DNA of 64,000 nucleotides from Ricinus communis (GCF_019578655.1 NC_063258.1:22014802-22078801); one strand, 5' to 3'; shown: positions 46,979 to 59,308, counted from the stretch's first letter. Notes: generated by a model not told the origin, from the sequence alone. Program-made: numbers and translations.

Positions 46979-47990
46979 AATCCTTTGTTGATACACAACA
47001 AAAGGATTACGTCTTTAAGTTTTTGAATGAATTGAAATACTCTTTTCAAGGATTGAAATCACGGATATTGATGATGAAACCTTTCCCTTTGTTAGATCAA
47101 GTTTACAACATGGTCTTTAAAGAAGAAAATCAAAGGAGTTTGCTGGTACAATTAACAAATTTTATAGAAATGTCTGCTATGGTCGTTAAATATAATTAGA
47201 TCTAATCTAATTTTTCACGCATTGTGGTAAATCTAGACATATTAAGTATCGTTGAATTCCTTGCTGATTTTAAGTTCAATAGGGACATAACAAAATTTTT
47301 CACCTATTGCTAATCAAGTGATATGATTTACATAGGAAGGTGATTTTTTCAGGAACAGTTGAATCACTATCTCAGTTGACTTTATCTAAGGATCGGGTTA
47401 AGAAATTGATGACACTTCTTAATGATCATGCTACCTCTGTGAGTCAAACAATTTCTACATCACCTTTACGACAACAAACACCTTCTCCATCTACTGTTAC
47501 ACCTATGGTTAATGCAATAGGTATAGCTTATGCTTCAATATGTTCTGCTACTCATTATCCACAAACATCATCATTTTTCACATCAAACATGTCATCTTGG
47601 ATCCTTGGTTGAGAAGCAACATATCATATTGCATCTTCTTTATATTGTTTTGACTCATATTATCCTGTGACTGATATGCATGTTTCTTTACCTAATGATA
47701 TGCAAGATAATGTAATTCATATCAGGACAATTTTCATTAACTCTCATCTAGTGCTTCATCAAGTCTTACACATTCTAGTTTTCAATTTCAATTTGATTTC
47801 TGCAAGTAAACTTGCAAAATCACTAACTTGCAAAATCACTTAATGTTTCTCTTATTTTCTTTGCTACTTCTTGTTGTATTGAGGACCAGTCTTCTTTGAA
47901 GATGATTGGACTTGCTGAAATGCAACAAGGACTTTACTTCCTCAAGACTTCACAGCATCTAGCTGGAAGCCATTTGTCTAGGCAATTTTT
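46979..47990 (+). pseudogene. Copia A gag end and protease, after the gypsy insertion
   Basis: Gag resumes with DYVFKFLNEL, LLDQVYNMVFKEE. The protease region has WILG with stop in place of the usual D-(S/T)-G-A, then YYPVTDM, VSLPND, and GLYFL near 47940. It ends at about 47990 where the minus-strand gag of copia B begins. Confidence 0.8.
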
Positions 47991-48029
47991 TTATCTATAA
48001 AGTGTCTCTTAATGTTTAGCATCATGCCA

Positions 48030-48664
48030 ATATTCATTTGCTCTAACCTTTTCTCATGGCTCAATAGAATTGACTATAGCTCTAGCCAAGTAATCTCTTC
48101 TTTCTCAGTAATTTGACAAACAATAGGATTATATTCATTTGAGTCTAGACCTGTTAGGACTTGAGATGCTAAGTCATCAAGTGCAACTGGTTTCCCTACT
48201 AGAGCCATGTTATCAATAAGTTTCCTAGCAGCTTTAAGATATTCAGCCATTTTCATACCTCTTTTTTGTAGTTTTTAAAATTCTTTCTTGTAGTAAACCA
48301 TGTTGGATATGGTCTTTACACCAAATAGAGAACTCAAGGCTTCCCATAGGTCTTTTGCAGTTTCATTCCCCATTATTTCAACTACCAAATCTGGTTCCAT
48401 TGAGTTGTAAGGCCAGCCAAGCAGGATTTGATCTTGCACAACCCACTCCTTATATTCAGGATTTTCAATTATGACATCAACGTCTTCAGCATTGGCAATG
48501 AATTCAGGAGGACATTTCTTTGCTCCTACTATGAATCCTTCAAGTCTATTCCCTCTAATAACAGGTAAAACTAGATTCTTCCATAATAAGTAGTTTTCTT
48601 GATTAAGCTTCAAAGAGCAGTATAACCCACGTTGGTTCCCTGTCGAGCTATTGGGTCTTGACAA
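48030..48664 (-). pseudogene. Copia B gag
   Basis: ATG at 48664. L.LNQENYLLWKN.VLPVI, LEGFI, W..QDQILLGW and LW.AL..LF are copia gag motifs. A frame change near 48265 leads into 48074-48256, KMAEYLKAARKLIDNM.LVG, ending TGLDSNEYNPIV. The rest of the element is missing to the left. Confidence 0.87.
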
Positions 48665-48806
48665 ATTTGTGATGCTATGAGAAGTGGTTTTTGTATTTGA
48701 GGGACTCTCATCTCCCTTTGATGTTTCACACTTTTTTTGGGTTTGAATCGACTTCAGTAGAGGGAGTGTCTACTATTTTGCTTGTAGTAGACATAGCTAT
48801 TTGTTC

Positions 48807-48819
48807 ACTCTAATACCAA
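48807..48819 (-). other. Primer-binding site of copia B
   Basis: Minus strand CTTGGTATTAGAG, one change from the tRNA-Met complement, between gag and the right LTR. Confidence 0.8.
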
Positions 48820-49044
48820 GACAAGAAACAAAAGAAATTGAAGGGAAACCTTGGCCTATTGTGATGAGAAGAATAATTCATTTATATACTGTCATAACTA
48901 CAAGTTGCCCTAGTCAATGAACTCATCCTAACTATACACGTGGAGTAATACTAAGAAAATACTAACATAGGATCTACTGTCCATGATTACAAGCATAACA
49001 GAAAGAAGAAAAGACAAATAGCAAATAAAGAAAATACACTAGCA
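48819..49044 (-). repeat. 5' LTR of copia B
   Basis: Matches 38668-38894. On the minus strand it starts TGCTAGTGTATTTTC (differs at the tip from the other LTR) and carries the same TATATAAAT box. Confidence 0.8.
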
Positions 49045-49480
49045 AGCACACGACATGTAGTTTTCCCTCATAGCACATGTTCTTCATCAAGTCTGTTCTA
49101 ACTGGTTGCATATCTCCTTTCACCTCTTTTAACACTAGAACGTTTTTCTCAAAGTGTTAGGGCTCCATTGACATGATCTTTTCTTTATCCATCCTTGCTT
49201 TTAATTAAAACGAGAAAAGATTTAGGGAAATTTTCTTAGCTGTCATACCTTTTAACGGACGCCATATCTTTTTCATCGTCTCAAGTACTATACACGTTAA
49301 AAGCTCTATCGGTCCACACCCGCCCCGCAATACACAAGGGTGATAATTTCTATGTCTTAGCATTATAATTCTTTATCACAATTGGGGGCTCCTCCTCCTC
49401 GCCCTAATAAATGTTCTCATCTCTAATTACCATTTAGAATTATGACCATACAGCAAATGGATACAGTTAACCTAAGGCAC
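49045..49480 (-). pseudogene. LINE ORF1 N-terminal part
   Basis: Minus strand carries PHFEKNVLVLKEV-like and MKKIW-like sequence with frameshifts, the DUF4283 part that should precede the C-terminal ORF1 half at 38346-38667. It confirms that the whole LTR stack was inserted into one LINE. The right border near 49480 is approximate. Confidence 0.7.
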
Positions 49481-50139
49481 ACGAAGAGAGAAGAGCGAAA
49501 AAACCAACCCTAAGGATTGAAAATAAAATCAAGCCATAAAGGAGAGACATAAGAATTAACTACACTTTAATTAGAATATAAATTGATGCAACAAACAACA
49601 CTAAGATTTTGATTCATTATTGATGACGACATAAAAAAAGCGAAGAAAACCTAAAAAACGATCAACAAACCCTAACCTAAAGGTTAAGGATGAGACATCT
49701 TAGAGATGATACAAAACCCTAATTCCTAAAGACAATTTCACTCTTTATTTTGAATTTCATAAATATACTAAAAGTTTCATGCACTTTATTTATTAATATT
49801 TTTATTTTGTTTATTGGAAAAGATTAAAAAAGAAAAGAAAAAGAAACTAAAATTATTAATTTTCATAAAAATAAAAATAAAATATAAAGAATACATTAGA
49901 GTTAAATTAAATTTTTTACTCTTCATGTCGAAATATTTCTTGGGATGTTCTTAGTTAATATAATCAATGATTTAAAAAAAAAAATTTAGTCCTTGAGCTT
50001 ATTATTAAATTTTAAATATCAAATTTAAATCTCCATCATATTAAAGTAAAATTGTTATTTTAAAGAAATTTAATCTTGGTCTAACAATAAATGAAATTGT
50101 TAGTTAATATTTTTAATTTCTTTAATTTTTGATTTAGTT
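49481..50139. other. AT-rich intergenic DNA
   Basis: No gene or repeat recognised. May include the LINE 5' UTR. Confidence 0.5.
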
Positions 50140-51440
50140 TAATGGCTTAAGGAATTCAATTTTTTGTATTTTGATGATTGTCCAACCTTTTTAATTTTGG
50201 TAAATCTAGCTAAAACTGAAAATGTTCTGATAATTATAGAAGTTGTCATGGTTGATCAAGATTAAGTGATGTACTAAATAAACATAAAAAATTGTATGAT
50301 GAAACAAATACACGTGGTCATGGTTGATCAAAATTAAGTGATGTACTAAATAAACATGAAAAATTGTATGATGAACAAATATACGTGGCAAAAACTGACT
50401 TAATGACTAAAAAATCCAAATCTATATATATTTGATAATTTTATCCAATTATTTTAATTTTGACATTACACATGTATTAAATATAAACATAAAATTAGAT
50501 AACAAAATAACAACTAAGCAACAAGAAATTAACATACCGATTTAAAATGACAAAAATGCACAAAATCAAATTCAATTAATACCTATTACTTTTTTTCAAA
50601 TTAGCTACAAATGACAGTAGTATCACTACCATCGCCACTATTGCCATCATCACCGCCACTGCCACCACTTCCTTTTCACTTTCTTTTATCCAAATAAATA
50701 CTAACCAAAATCAAACCAAAAATACAAAATAAAAAAAATGGAACGGTCAGCGATGAACGATGATAAAAATTTATATCTAACACCAAAAGCACAAAAAAAA
50801 GAGTCATATTAATACAAAAGCTGTCATTACTTTATTTTTTATTTTGGACGTTGATGGTGAACAAGATTGAGAAGATTTTTGTCATTACAGATGATGGATG
50901 ATGAAATTGGTGGTAATGAATGGCAGCAATAACGATGGTAACGAACATTAGACACATTGATGGTGATGAATAGTAGAAGTAGAAAAAGTGATAGTAATGA
51001 ATTCATTTAATTAGTTTTATTTTATTTAAATAGTCATCATTTAAATATCTAAGTGTTTTTTCTTTTTTTAGACTTTTATTTTCTTTTAACTTTTACATGA
51101 TATTATATTACTTATCCAAAATTTCTTTTAGTTATATTACAATCATGTCAAAATATACTAAACTTGATATTTTTAGTCATCCGGCTAATATATTTTATCA
51201 TGTGTTTTTGCCATATCATATAATTTTGCCATGTATATTTGGCATGCCACTCAGTTTTAACCAATATTGATAATTGGTTATAATTGCTAAAATATTTTCG
51301 ATTTTGGCTAAATTTATCAAAATTGACAATTGAATATAATTGCTAAGAAGTGTTTGATTTTAGCTAAATTTGTCAAAATTAAAAGAATTTGACAAAATCA
51401 TCAAAACATATAAAGATTTAAATTTTTTTTTGAGTCATTA
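50140..51440. mobile_element. Non-autonomous inverted-repeat element (Mutator-like?)
   Basis: About 1.3 kb. Left end TAATGGCTTAAGG... and right end reversed TAATGACTCAAAA... continue as matching arms, sharing TTTTGATGATT, TTTTAATTTTG and TTTAGCTAAAA(C/T) blocks over roughly 100 bp or more. Flanks GATTTAGTT and GATTTTTTA are a possible imperfect 9-bp target duplication. The middle (about 50600-51000) is less AT-rich. No transposase. Confidence 0.6.
50246..50389 (+). repeat. Tandem duplication, 2 x 72 bp
   Basis: Unit from TCATGGTTGATCAA to ACGTGG, second copy starting at 50318, few differences. Lies in the left arm of the inverted-repeat element. Confidence 0.9.
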
Positions 51441-51614
51441 GATTTTTTATTTTTAACATAATTTTTTCCAATGTCTAAGAATATACCATAAAAATGTGAA
51501 ATTTTGTTCATTATAAAAGAAAAAGTTTAGAACTTCAGAAAAGCTCATATTTGGACTTATATTATTTATAGCTTATTGGTATAAAAACTTCAAACCATAT
51601 AGCATTTAGATTAT

Positions 51615-52025
51615 ACCTAATAGCCTAAAAGATTCAAATCTTTATGGAAGTTAATTATTTTGGTTAAGTCTTTAAAAATTATCAATTTAGTCATGATTTG
51701 ACTAATTGAGTACAATTTTGACCAAATTGAGTTGTTGTTCAAAATTAAGCAATATGGATAGTAATGTGGATGCCATTTAGGAGATAGAATTCAGAATTAT
51801 GCAATGTGTATAAATAATATGGCATTAGGACCTATCCATTTAGATTTTTCATTTTCTAATTGGTGTCAATGTTACTATTCATGTTACTCAAATTTGACAA
51901 ATAACTCAATTGTGCCAAAATTATACTCAATTGACTAAATCATGGCTAAATTGATAATTTACAAATATTTGGCCAAAATAACAAGATTTTATAAATGTTT
52001 AGATTGTTTATACTATTAGACCTTT
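51615..52025. mobile_element. Short fold-back element with long inverted arms
   Basis: Left arm 51615 to about 51770 and right arm about 51880-52025 are inverted copies: ATTATCAATTTAG(T/C)CATG appears in the left and, reversed, in the right, with CTAATAG at both ends. About 410 bp. Related in wording to the arms of 50140-51440. No target duplication found. Confidence 0.6.
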
Positions 52026-52719
52026 TAATTATTACATGCAATCCTTCTGATTTTACTAAATTAATTCAAACACATAAATATTTTGATAGTTTTGGCCAAT
52101 TGACTAGATCGGTCAAAATTGGCTAATGTACTTCATATAATGTAACATGAAGCATCCACGAGCATTAGTGCTTAAAAAATAGGACCTCACGGCACCTCAT
52201 ATTTTATTGAATGAATTCTAACCAAGTTGGGTTATTTTTATAATTCAAATTAAATGGTTATATTGATAAGTTAAATCATTAAAACCTAAAATCGTTATTT
52301 GTAAATAGATTAGGAATGGATAAACTTTAATTTTATTTATGTATGGTGTACAAGGTTAAATTTTTATTTAATTATGGTTAAAGATAATAACTTAAGGTGT
52401 GAAGGTGAAAAATGAGATGTCATATGGACCTCTTGCATTTTGAAAACTAACACTGGCTTGTGTTTTATGTTATGTCACACGTCAAATAATGTTTGTCATC
52501 TTTTATCAACTGAAAACATCTATATTTTAAATAAATTTGTGGAAATTGTAAGAATTGGACATAATGATCAAAACACAATAAGGTTGGATATTATATACCA
52601 ATATTCCTTATTAATTTCATATTAATAATAGTTTTATTTTTAAAATAAAAAAATAAAACAATTATAGATAAAAAATACTAATTCAACCATTATAATATTT
52701 TTTCTTGTTAAAAAGCTGA
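52026..52719. other. AT-rich intergenic DNA
   Basis: Nothing supported. The 61-codon frame at 52440-52625 lacks recognisable motifs. Confidence 0.5.
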
Positions 52720-55013
52720 TGTGACGGCCTGCCCAAACTGGCACTATTAGATAATTTTTTCTAATTCTCAATCTTTATTTTCTCGGACCGTAGAGTCTAG
52801 CAACTCGAAGCTCTAACTGCTACTACTTCTATTATGATCCAACTCTTAGACATCATGTATAGCACTAGTGGAAAAAAATAAGGGTGAGTAAGACTTAGTG
52901 AGAGAATAAACAAATAATAAAAGGGAACAGATAAGAATTGTAATAAACACGTATATTACTATACAATTTTTGAATTCTTTTCTACTGGAGAAAATATTGT
53001 TAAAGTTCTGAACATAAATATTTGATAAAGTAATTATAGTTGGATAAATAAAATTTCATAAAACTACATAATTCCATATGTATTTGAAACTGCAAATCCT
53101 TTTCTAGTATGAAAATAATTAACTGTATAATTTTGAATCCATTCAGAAAATTTTTTGCTATTAATTTAAACTTCTAATATCATACTAAGAAAAACAGTAA
53201 GAAATAAAATAAATAATTCAGTCGAAAATTATATATGCTCATAATAATAATACTAATAATAATAAATAATAATATTATTCTTAAGGACCATGATTAGAAT
53301 TGTTTGATCATCTTTTTTCAAGGAAGGGGTGAAACATAATCAGTTTGAATTCGAGACAACTATTTGAAATCTTAGTGAAAGACTGGATTTATTATTTCAT
53401 GTTTGCTTTTCGTGAAAAAATATCAATTGAAGTGTAGGGTTTCTTCAAAAAATATGGAGTTGGAACCCTCCTTTTTCTAGACCCATCTCATATCAATAAC
53501 TCGACCCCTATCACTTATAGGTAGTTTTAGACAAGTATCCTTTTAAGGCCTATTTTTAGCATTTACCAGTTGAAGTATTTTGAAATGAGCTGAAGATTGA
53601 ACATTTTCTTAAGAGGAGTGAAAAAATTCAATAAAATTTTCTTCTTGTTATGATTACTCAAGTTCCTTAATATACCTTAACTAGAGATTACCACCAACTA
53701 AACCTTATTTACATGTCCTCATAATTTCTCATAAGCATAACATAACCTTAAACTTATTTTTTTCTATTTATATATTTCTAAACTCCATTCATGACTATTA
53801 AGATTCATAACACAATCACTATACATATAACTTAATAAATTTAATAATTCTGCTATTGTGTAATTATTCAAAATCTAAACACAATAGACTTTAAAAATCC
53901 ATTTCATCTTTGACTACTCAAATTATGATTCAGGTTATCTATAATTTATAGGCCTACTTTTCATAAGAATTAAAATCAATTTAACTTAACTAAGACTTTC
54001 TTAATTCTTTAAGAAAGCTGCAGATTCTTGAACCAAGCACAAATGCAATTCTAAACTATCATCCACTTGTATATAGGCGACTAACATTATAAGAACTTTA
54101 CTTTATTTTGTATCCCAAAATAATTCTAGGCATCACCATTAAAACTGATAAATCTCCTTTAGGTATCACATCAATAGTCTGAAACTGTCGAATTATATAT
54201 ATATATATATACACCCACTTAAATAACTTGATCAAATCATATACTTATCAGCAATAAACAAAAGCCACATGTATTTATTTCTTACAAAATCACCTTGAAA
54301 AAACTCATATGATGACTTCTATTTATTACCAAAGAAACTAAAATTATAACTAGAACTTTATCTCTCATTATCCATCCAAAAGATCCAGTAGGATCTTTAG
54401 AGCCATTTCTCAAAATAACACTATTTAAAAACTTTAATGCAAAATTATTAAATAAATTTAAAACAGTTCTCATTGTTTGGAACTTGCATCCCTGTGTCCA
54501 GAATATTAGACTATGTACACACAATAAATATAATGAATGAATGATCATGATGCATGGCTATATTATGTGACCAGTGATGCGATGTAGACTCATGATATAA
54601 TTCTGGACCCAAATAGTCAAGTTCTGAAATAATAAAAAAATTTCAAGAAACTTCAAATTTTGAAATCTTATTTATAGAATCATCTTCGCAACCCACTTGC
54701 CATCAACAGGCTTATTCACTATCATTGAATCAGAACTAAAGCCTTCAACTGTCAAAAGTATATGAATTCTTTAAAATTCAGTGATAGCAAATCTCGTATC
54801 ATAAAGAAAAACTCATTTCTCATACTGGAACGGAATTAGATTTTCAATCTTAAAAAAATATTTAAAACTCATTTCTCATACTTAATTCTTTAATCCTCAA
54901 TCTACTAACCATATTTATGTAATCTAATGCATTTCACACTACTGATAATTTATTACCTTCCTCTCTATTTAATTTTATGCTTTAATTATCATTTCTCTAT
55001 AATATCATCCTTA
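52720..55013. repeat. Possible degenerate gypsy LTR
   Basis: Starts TGTGACGGCCTGCCC, similar in style to the TGTCACGACCC start of the gypsy LTR at 44807, followed by CTCGGACCGTAGAGTC and GGTGAGTAAGACTTAG, phrases seen in such LTRs. No internal domain or second copy was found, and the right end may be cut by the CACTA element. Weak call. Confidence 0.3.
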
Positions 55014-55429
55014 CACTACAAGAAAAATACAGTTTACCGACGACATTTATCGGCGGAAGAAGATCCATCAGTAAATACCATTGGATTACCGACGGAATAG
55101 GGACAATATGCAATCTTAGCCAAGTACTGATGGATTTCCAATGGTTTACCGACATATATTTATCGACAGAAAAAATTTGTCGGTAAATTTAGTAATATAA
55201 ATTGGCGGCAGCTACACCATCCTGGTCGTGCTTATGGGTGACCAAAATCAAGGAGGATGTCCGACATTGAGTATAAGGCTACACAAACCTATATTTTATT
55301 AAATTGTGAGGAGGTTGACCCGTAAGTCAAATAAGTTTAATATTTTCTAAAACATTTTCCCTCCCCCTGTGAGAGATGTCAACTAAGTTGTTTTGCATAT
55401 TCTTTCATTATGTAGCATATTTACGGATG

Positions 55430-56322
55430 AGTTTAAAAGAATATCACCTCAAATTACTGATTTTGAGCTTAATGGAATGCTTGACAACTATTTTGCGGAC
55501 TGGTTCGAGACCTATGTAAGTAATTAGTCCAAACTTTATAAACAACAAATGTTATTTCACCAAAATTTGAATATCAAATTTATTGTGTCATTTTTAGGCC
55601 CGTCACAATATTAAAAACGAGTTCATCTAAGACCTTGCAAAAGGGCCTTTACATACGGTTGAATCTTATCCAGTATAAATCCATATAGAGGCTCATGGTT
55701 TAATTAAATCAACATCCAACAGCGGAGTTTGTATAAAAGGCCCAAGAGTGACTATTTTGGACGATTAATGAAGATTCTGCAGTTAGAATATTCAAGGCTC
55801 CCAATTAAACAAACTGCACTATTCAAGTGTGAATGGTTTGATCCTATTGATAATGTTGGGATGAAAGTGCATATCCTTTAGTGGATGTTAATCAAAGGCG
55901 CACACTCAACAAGTATGAACCATATATTCTTGCTATGCAAGCTGCACAAGTCTGTTATGTCCCTTATCCCAGCTTGAGAAGGGATAAGTCAGACTGGCTG
56001 GCTGTGTTCAACTGCACAAGTCTATTATGTCCCTTATCCCAGCTTGAGAAGGGATAAGTCGGGTTGGCTGGTTGTGTGCAAAATCAAGGCGATGCCAATT
56101 GTCGAGTTTCCTACTAAAATTAAGGCATAAATAATTGGTGATACAATCTATCAAGAAATGAGACAGTGAATTTGCATATCAGTGAAAATCTACAGTCGTT
56201 GATTTAATTATGCTAAATGAATATTCATTGATTTAGTTGATGATGAACATGAAGATTCATATGAACCAATACTTGAGTCAGATTTAGAAGATATAGATAA
56301 AGACGAGGATGATAGTGATTAG
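55430..56322 (+). pseudogene. CACTA transposase remnant (DUF4216-like tail)
   Basis: Pieces in several frames show NSGV..KG, ILDD, LQLEYS, LFKCEWFDPIDNVGMK and an acidic end, DEHEDSYEPILESD..DIDKDEDDSD followed by stop at 56320. This matches the C-terminal part of the large transposase-associated protein of plant CACTA elements. Intron sequence and stops are mixed in. Confidence 0.72.
55943..56082 (+). repeat. Tandem duplication, 2 x 70 bp
   Basis: Unit from TGCACAAGTCT, second copy at 56013; a few differences (CAGACTGG against CGGGTTGG). It lies inside the CACTA transposase remnant. Confidence 0.92.
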
Positions 56323-56475
56323 TTTGATTATGTATTTCTTATATTTAATTCAATTTATTTATTAAGACTGTAATTTTGTAATAATGCATGCTTGTAACGC
56401 TGTAATTTTAAACATTTACTTTTGATGTAATTTACTTATGTGATATATATGATGTAAATGGGTGTAGGTTTTAAC

Positions 56476-56841
56476 ATGGTAGGTAGAAAGAGAGACGCTA
56501 ATAAGTATCGATCTACTACACCTATACCATCTCCACCTACCACCGCACATCCTCCATCTCCTACCATATATATTGCACCACCACCACCACTCTCTCCTCC
56601 ACCTCCAACTTTATAGCCTTTATCATCACATACTCCTCCACCTTCACAGTCTTTGTCATTACATCCACCACAGCCTCCTGGTACACACTCTCCATTACCA
56701 CCTAAATCGGTGGATGTACCAACTTTACCTCCATTGACACTTACAGTGTCTGATACACCATCTACTGTTGGGTCTGCATCCCATGTCGATTCTAGGTCAA
56801 CATATAATCACCTCCGAGTGCACTTGTGCAATAATATGTAA
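56476..56841 (+). pseudogene. CACTA second protein remnant, proline-rich
   Basis: ATG at 56476 (MVGRKRDANKYRS), then long Pro/Ser/Thr-rich sequence, interrupted by a TAG at about 56614; the frame continues from 56653 to 56841. A proline-rich region precedes the transposase-24-like domain in many plant CACTA second genes, which is missing here. Confidence 0.6.
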
Positions 56842-59276
56842 GAAAAATTATAACTTTTGCTCTAATTTGATAAAGATTGATTTATTATTGAGTTTAATAT
56901 TTGATAATAAATTTAATGACTGTTAACATTTTTATACAGTTAAATGCTCTTCTGCCTACATTGATTAACATCACAAATTAGTGGAAAAGTACTAGTAACA
57001 AATTATTATCTCAATGATATTTAATTATAATATAATAAACACAAAATTCACCGATGTAATAGTATATAGTAAGTGCTAATTGGTCAAACAACTTAGCTAT
57101 CAATAAAAATTTATTTGTCTTATCTAAGCTCTGGAGTATTTATAAAGAAAGTTAGAAAGCGTCGGATAGGATTGTTCGGCTACTTAACTTTGATGTCTAA
57201 GTCAGTAAAATTGTTAAAAGTATCTTATTTATAGAAGATTGTGCGTACTTGTTAGGCTATTCTCTAACCTCTTATATAGAGCTTGAAGGTCTTCTAATCC
57301 TATTTAGAGTAAGATCGTATAAATGTGAGATTTATTAATCCTATTAGGATTACTTTTTTTAATCGTACAACAGTGTCCTAGGTCGAATCGGTTTACTCTA
57401 AGAGTCTAATTGTGATTTGATTTGCAAAATCTCTAGTTCTACTTGGATTTGAACTCAATCAATCAATCCCATGCTTTTTGACTATCCTTGCTCAGTTACA
57501 TAATGCTCGGTTATCAGTAAATAACAGGGTGAGCAAAAAGGAAAACAATTAAACTGAAAATTGAATCAAAATCCACCAAATTAAACCACAAAAGTGGTTA
57601 ACCGAACGCATGAACTTGGTTTAGATTTCAATCTTAGAAGAACCAATGGTTAAAACAAACAGAAAATAACTAAAATATTTTAACTTTTATGAGTCATGCA
57701 TTTTATATATACAAAAAGAATATTATGAATAAACTGGTACTCTTATTTAGTTTTTAATTGGTTTAAATATATATTACTATAAATTTGTAACTAAAGCGTT
57801 TAATATACTATAACTATTATAAAAATTAATACACTGATAATAATAACAAAACAATAAATTAAAAATTAAATATCTATAATAAACTAATTATTCTAATCTT
57901 AGGCCGGATTTAGCAGAAAATAATAAATATTCCGGATGCAAAAGGATGCAATAACAATAAAAACTTTGTTCAAGTCTCAAATTTTCAACAATAGTTCTTA
58001 ATCTTTTTAAAAACTATTAAAAGAATTTATTTCATTTCTCAAAAACTGAAAAAGATTTTACTTTAGATGTCTATAGGAATATTGCAAACTAATTAACGAA
58101 GGAAATGTAGAACGTACTGTTAACAACTCTATCAAATTTGATAAGAAAAATCGTAATGGGTCAAATTGTGTGACAACAGCATCATCATTTAGGTCCTCTC
58201 TTGAAAACTATTCCTTATATATTTACCTAACACACGGCTTCTATTTGACTTTTCTCTACCAAGTCAAAGCTTCGCACTTGCCTGTGTTTCATCACCATCT
58301 TCTTTTTTTCCCATTTATTGGGCTATGGAATCAGAAACCCACCAGCCACATGCACGGTGACTTCAAATTTTACTGCTGTCGTCTCTCATCCTTTTAAGAG
58401 TTTTCTTCTTGATAAGACCAATAAGAAGGAGATGTTGTATATGAATCACTTATATATTCTTCTGAATTATATATATCCGCGGGATTAATTTAGAAAATTA
58501 GTAAGGATATACAAGAACAGACTATTTTTATTGGAAACATTCCTCTAATGAAGTCCCTGAGAACTTATATATATATATATATACATACACTGCTTGTTTA
58601 GACCCCCAATAATAATTTCAAATATGATTTATATATATCATTTGAATTAATTTTATCTGGTTACTAATATAGTGTTAGTTTAGTGATACGCCGACTAAAT
58701 TTTAAATAATACATTCGAATTATTATATCGACACAAGAATTTTACTATTTACAGCACCCGATTGAATATGAACACTTTGAAAATGAAAAACAATATTGCT
58801 CTTTGATCCCGTTTGTAATCAGGCATGCAATTATCGCATCATAGCACAAGAAAACCTCAGGGTACAAAGATAAACATTGTCAATAAAAATAGATGAGGGG
58901 TGAGGTCAATTTCTTGAATGCTAAGAGTGATGGGTTTGTTGCCATAAAGCAAAAGAGGAAAAAGAAAAAAGAAAGATAAACTAAAAATGAACAGCAAGAG
59001 AGAGTTGACAATTGTTGGTGACTTGTGGAAAGGGGAAGAGACCCCTGTTTTTTTGAGCTCAGCAACTGCGTCCGTTTGTAGCGTACCCTTTAGCATTATT
59101 CCACATAAAGTGCATTGTAGATAATGATATTTAATGATTTAATATATATACTAATACGTAAGTATCATATAAGGTTTGATTAATTAATTACTGTCTTATT
59201 CAAAGAAGAATGGTGTAATCTTATATCATTTGTATGTAAGTCCACCAATAGCATCTTTGTCAACCTTAGTGACGCC

Positions 59277-59278
<2 letters not shown>
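56842..59278. other. AT-rich intergenic DNA
   Basis: No supported gene. A less AT-rich patch at 58170-58400 and frames at 58170-58397 and 58857-59096 lack recognisable domains. Confidence 0.5.

Positions 59279-59308
<30 letters not shown>
59279..59308. repeat. (TAA)n microsatellite
   Basis: Ten TAA units. Confidence 0.93.

Larger units (their letters stand above)
38895..47990 (+). mobile_element. Copia element A (plus strand), truncated, split by gypsy
   Basis: Plus-strand copia element: LTR (about 38895-39100), primer-binding site at 39101, gag starting at 39254, gag continuing after the gypsy insertion at 46979, and a protease region to about 47985. Integrase, RT, RNase H and the 3' LTR are absent; the element is cut at about 47990 where copia B gag starts on the other strand. 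Confidence 0.78.
38668..49044 (-). mobile_element. Copia element B (minus strand), host of further insertions
   Basis: Its LTRs are 38668-38894 and 48819-49044, very similar to each other. The primer-binding site and gag at the right end show a minus-strand orientation. Between them most of its own coding region is replaced by copia element A and the gypsy element. It was inserted into LINE ORF1, which resumes at 49045. The exact target duplication could not be confirmed. Confidence 0.75.
31500..49480 (-). mobile_element. L1-type LINE, old, broken by nested insertions
   Basis: A plant non-LTR retrotransposon on the minus strand. Reading right to left: ORF1 N-terminal part (49045-49420), ORF1 C-terminal part with CCHC motif (38346-38667), linker, endonuclease (37386-37650 and 35214-35900), RT (33640-35210), zf-RVT segment (32853-33104) and RNase H (32472-32660 and 31500-31715). 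The LINE reading continues across three insertions: a hAT MITE, a Mutator-like element and a stack of LTR elements. Many stops and frameshifts are present. The exact 3' end, poly(A) and target duplication were not found. Confidence 0.87.
55014..56841 (+). mobile_element. CACTA (En/Spm) transposon, 3' truncated
   Basis: Begins with the CACTA terminal motif CACTACAAGAAAAATAC at 55014, followed by subterminal repeats with ACCGACGGA/ATCGGCGGA/TGTCGGTAAA units typical of the superfamily. Coding remnants follow: DUF4216-like and a proline-rich second frame. The opposite terminus (CTTGTAGTG) was not found up to 64000. Confidence 0.85.

Noticed and set aside
46502..47026. 174-codon frame near the gypsy right border
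   Set aside because: Equivalent part of the second LTR; it crosses the LTR border into copia A, so it is not a gene.
58857..59096. Two overlapping small minus-strand frames with a hydrophobic stretch, considered as secreted peptide
   Set aside because: Hydrophobic part comes from an A-rich/purine-rich run; no conserved peptide motif.
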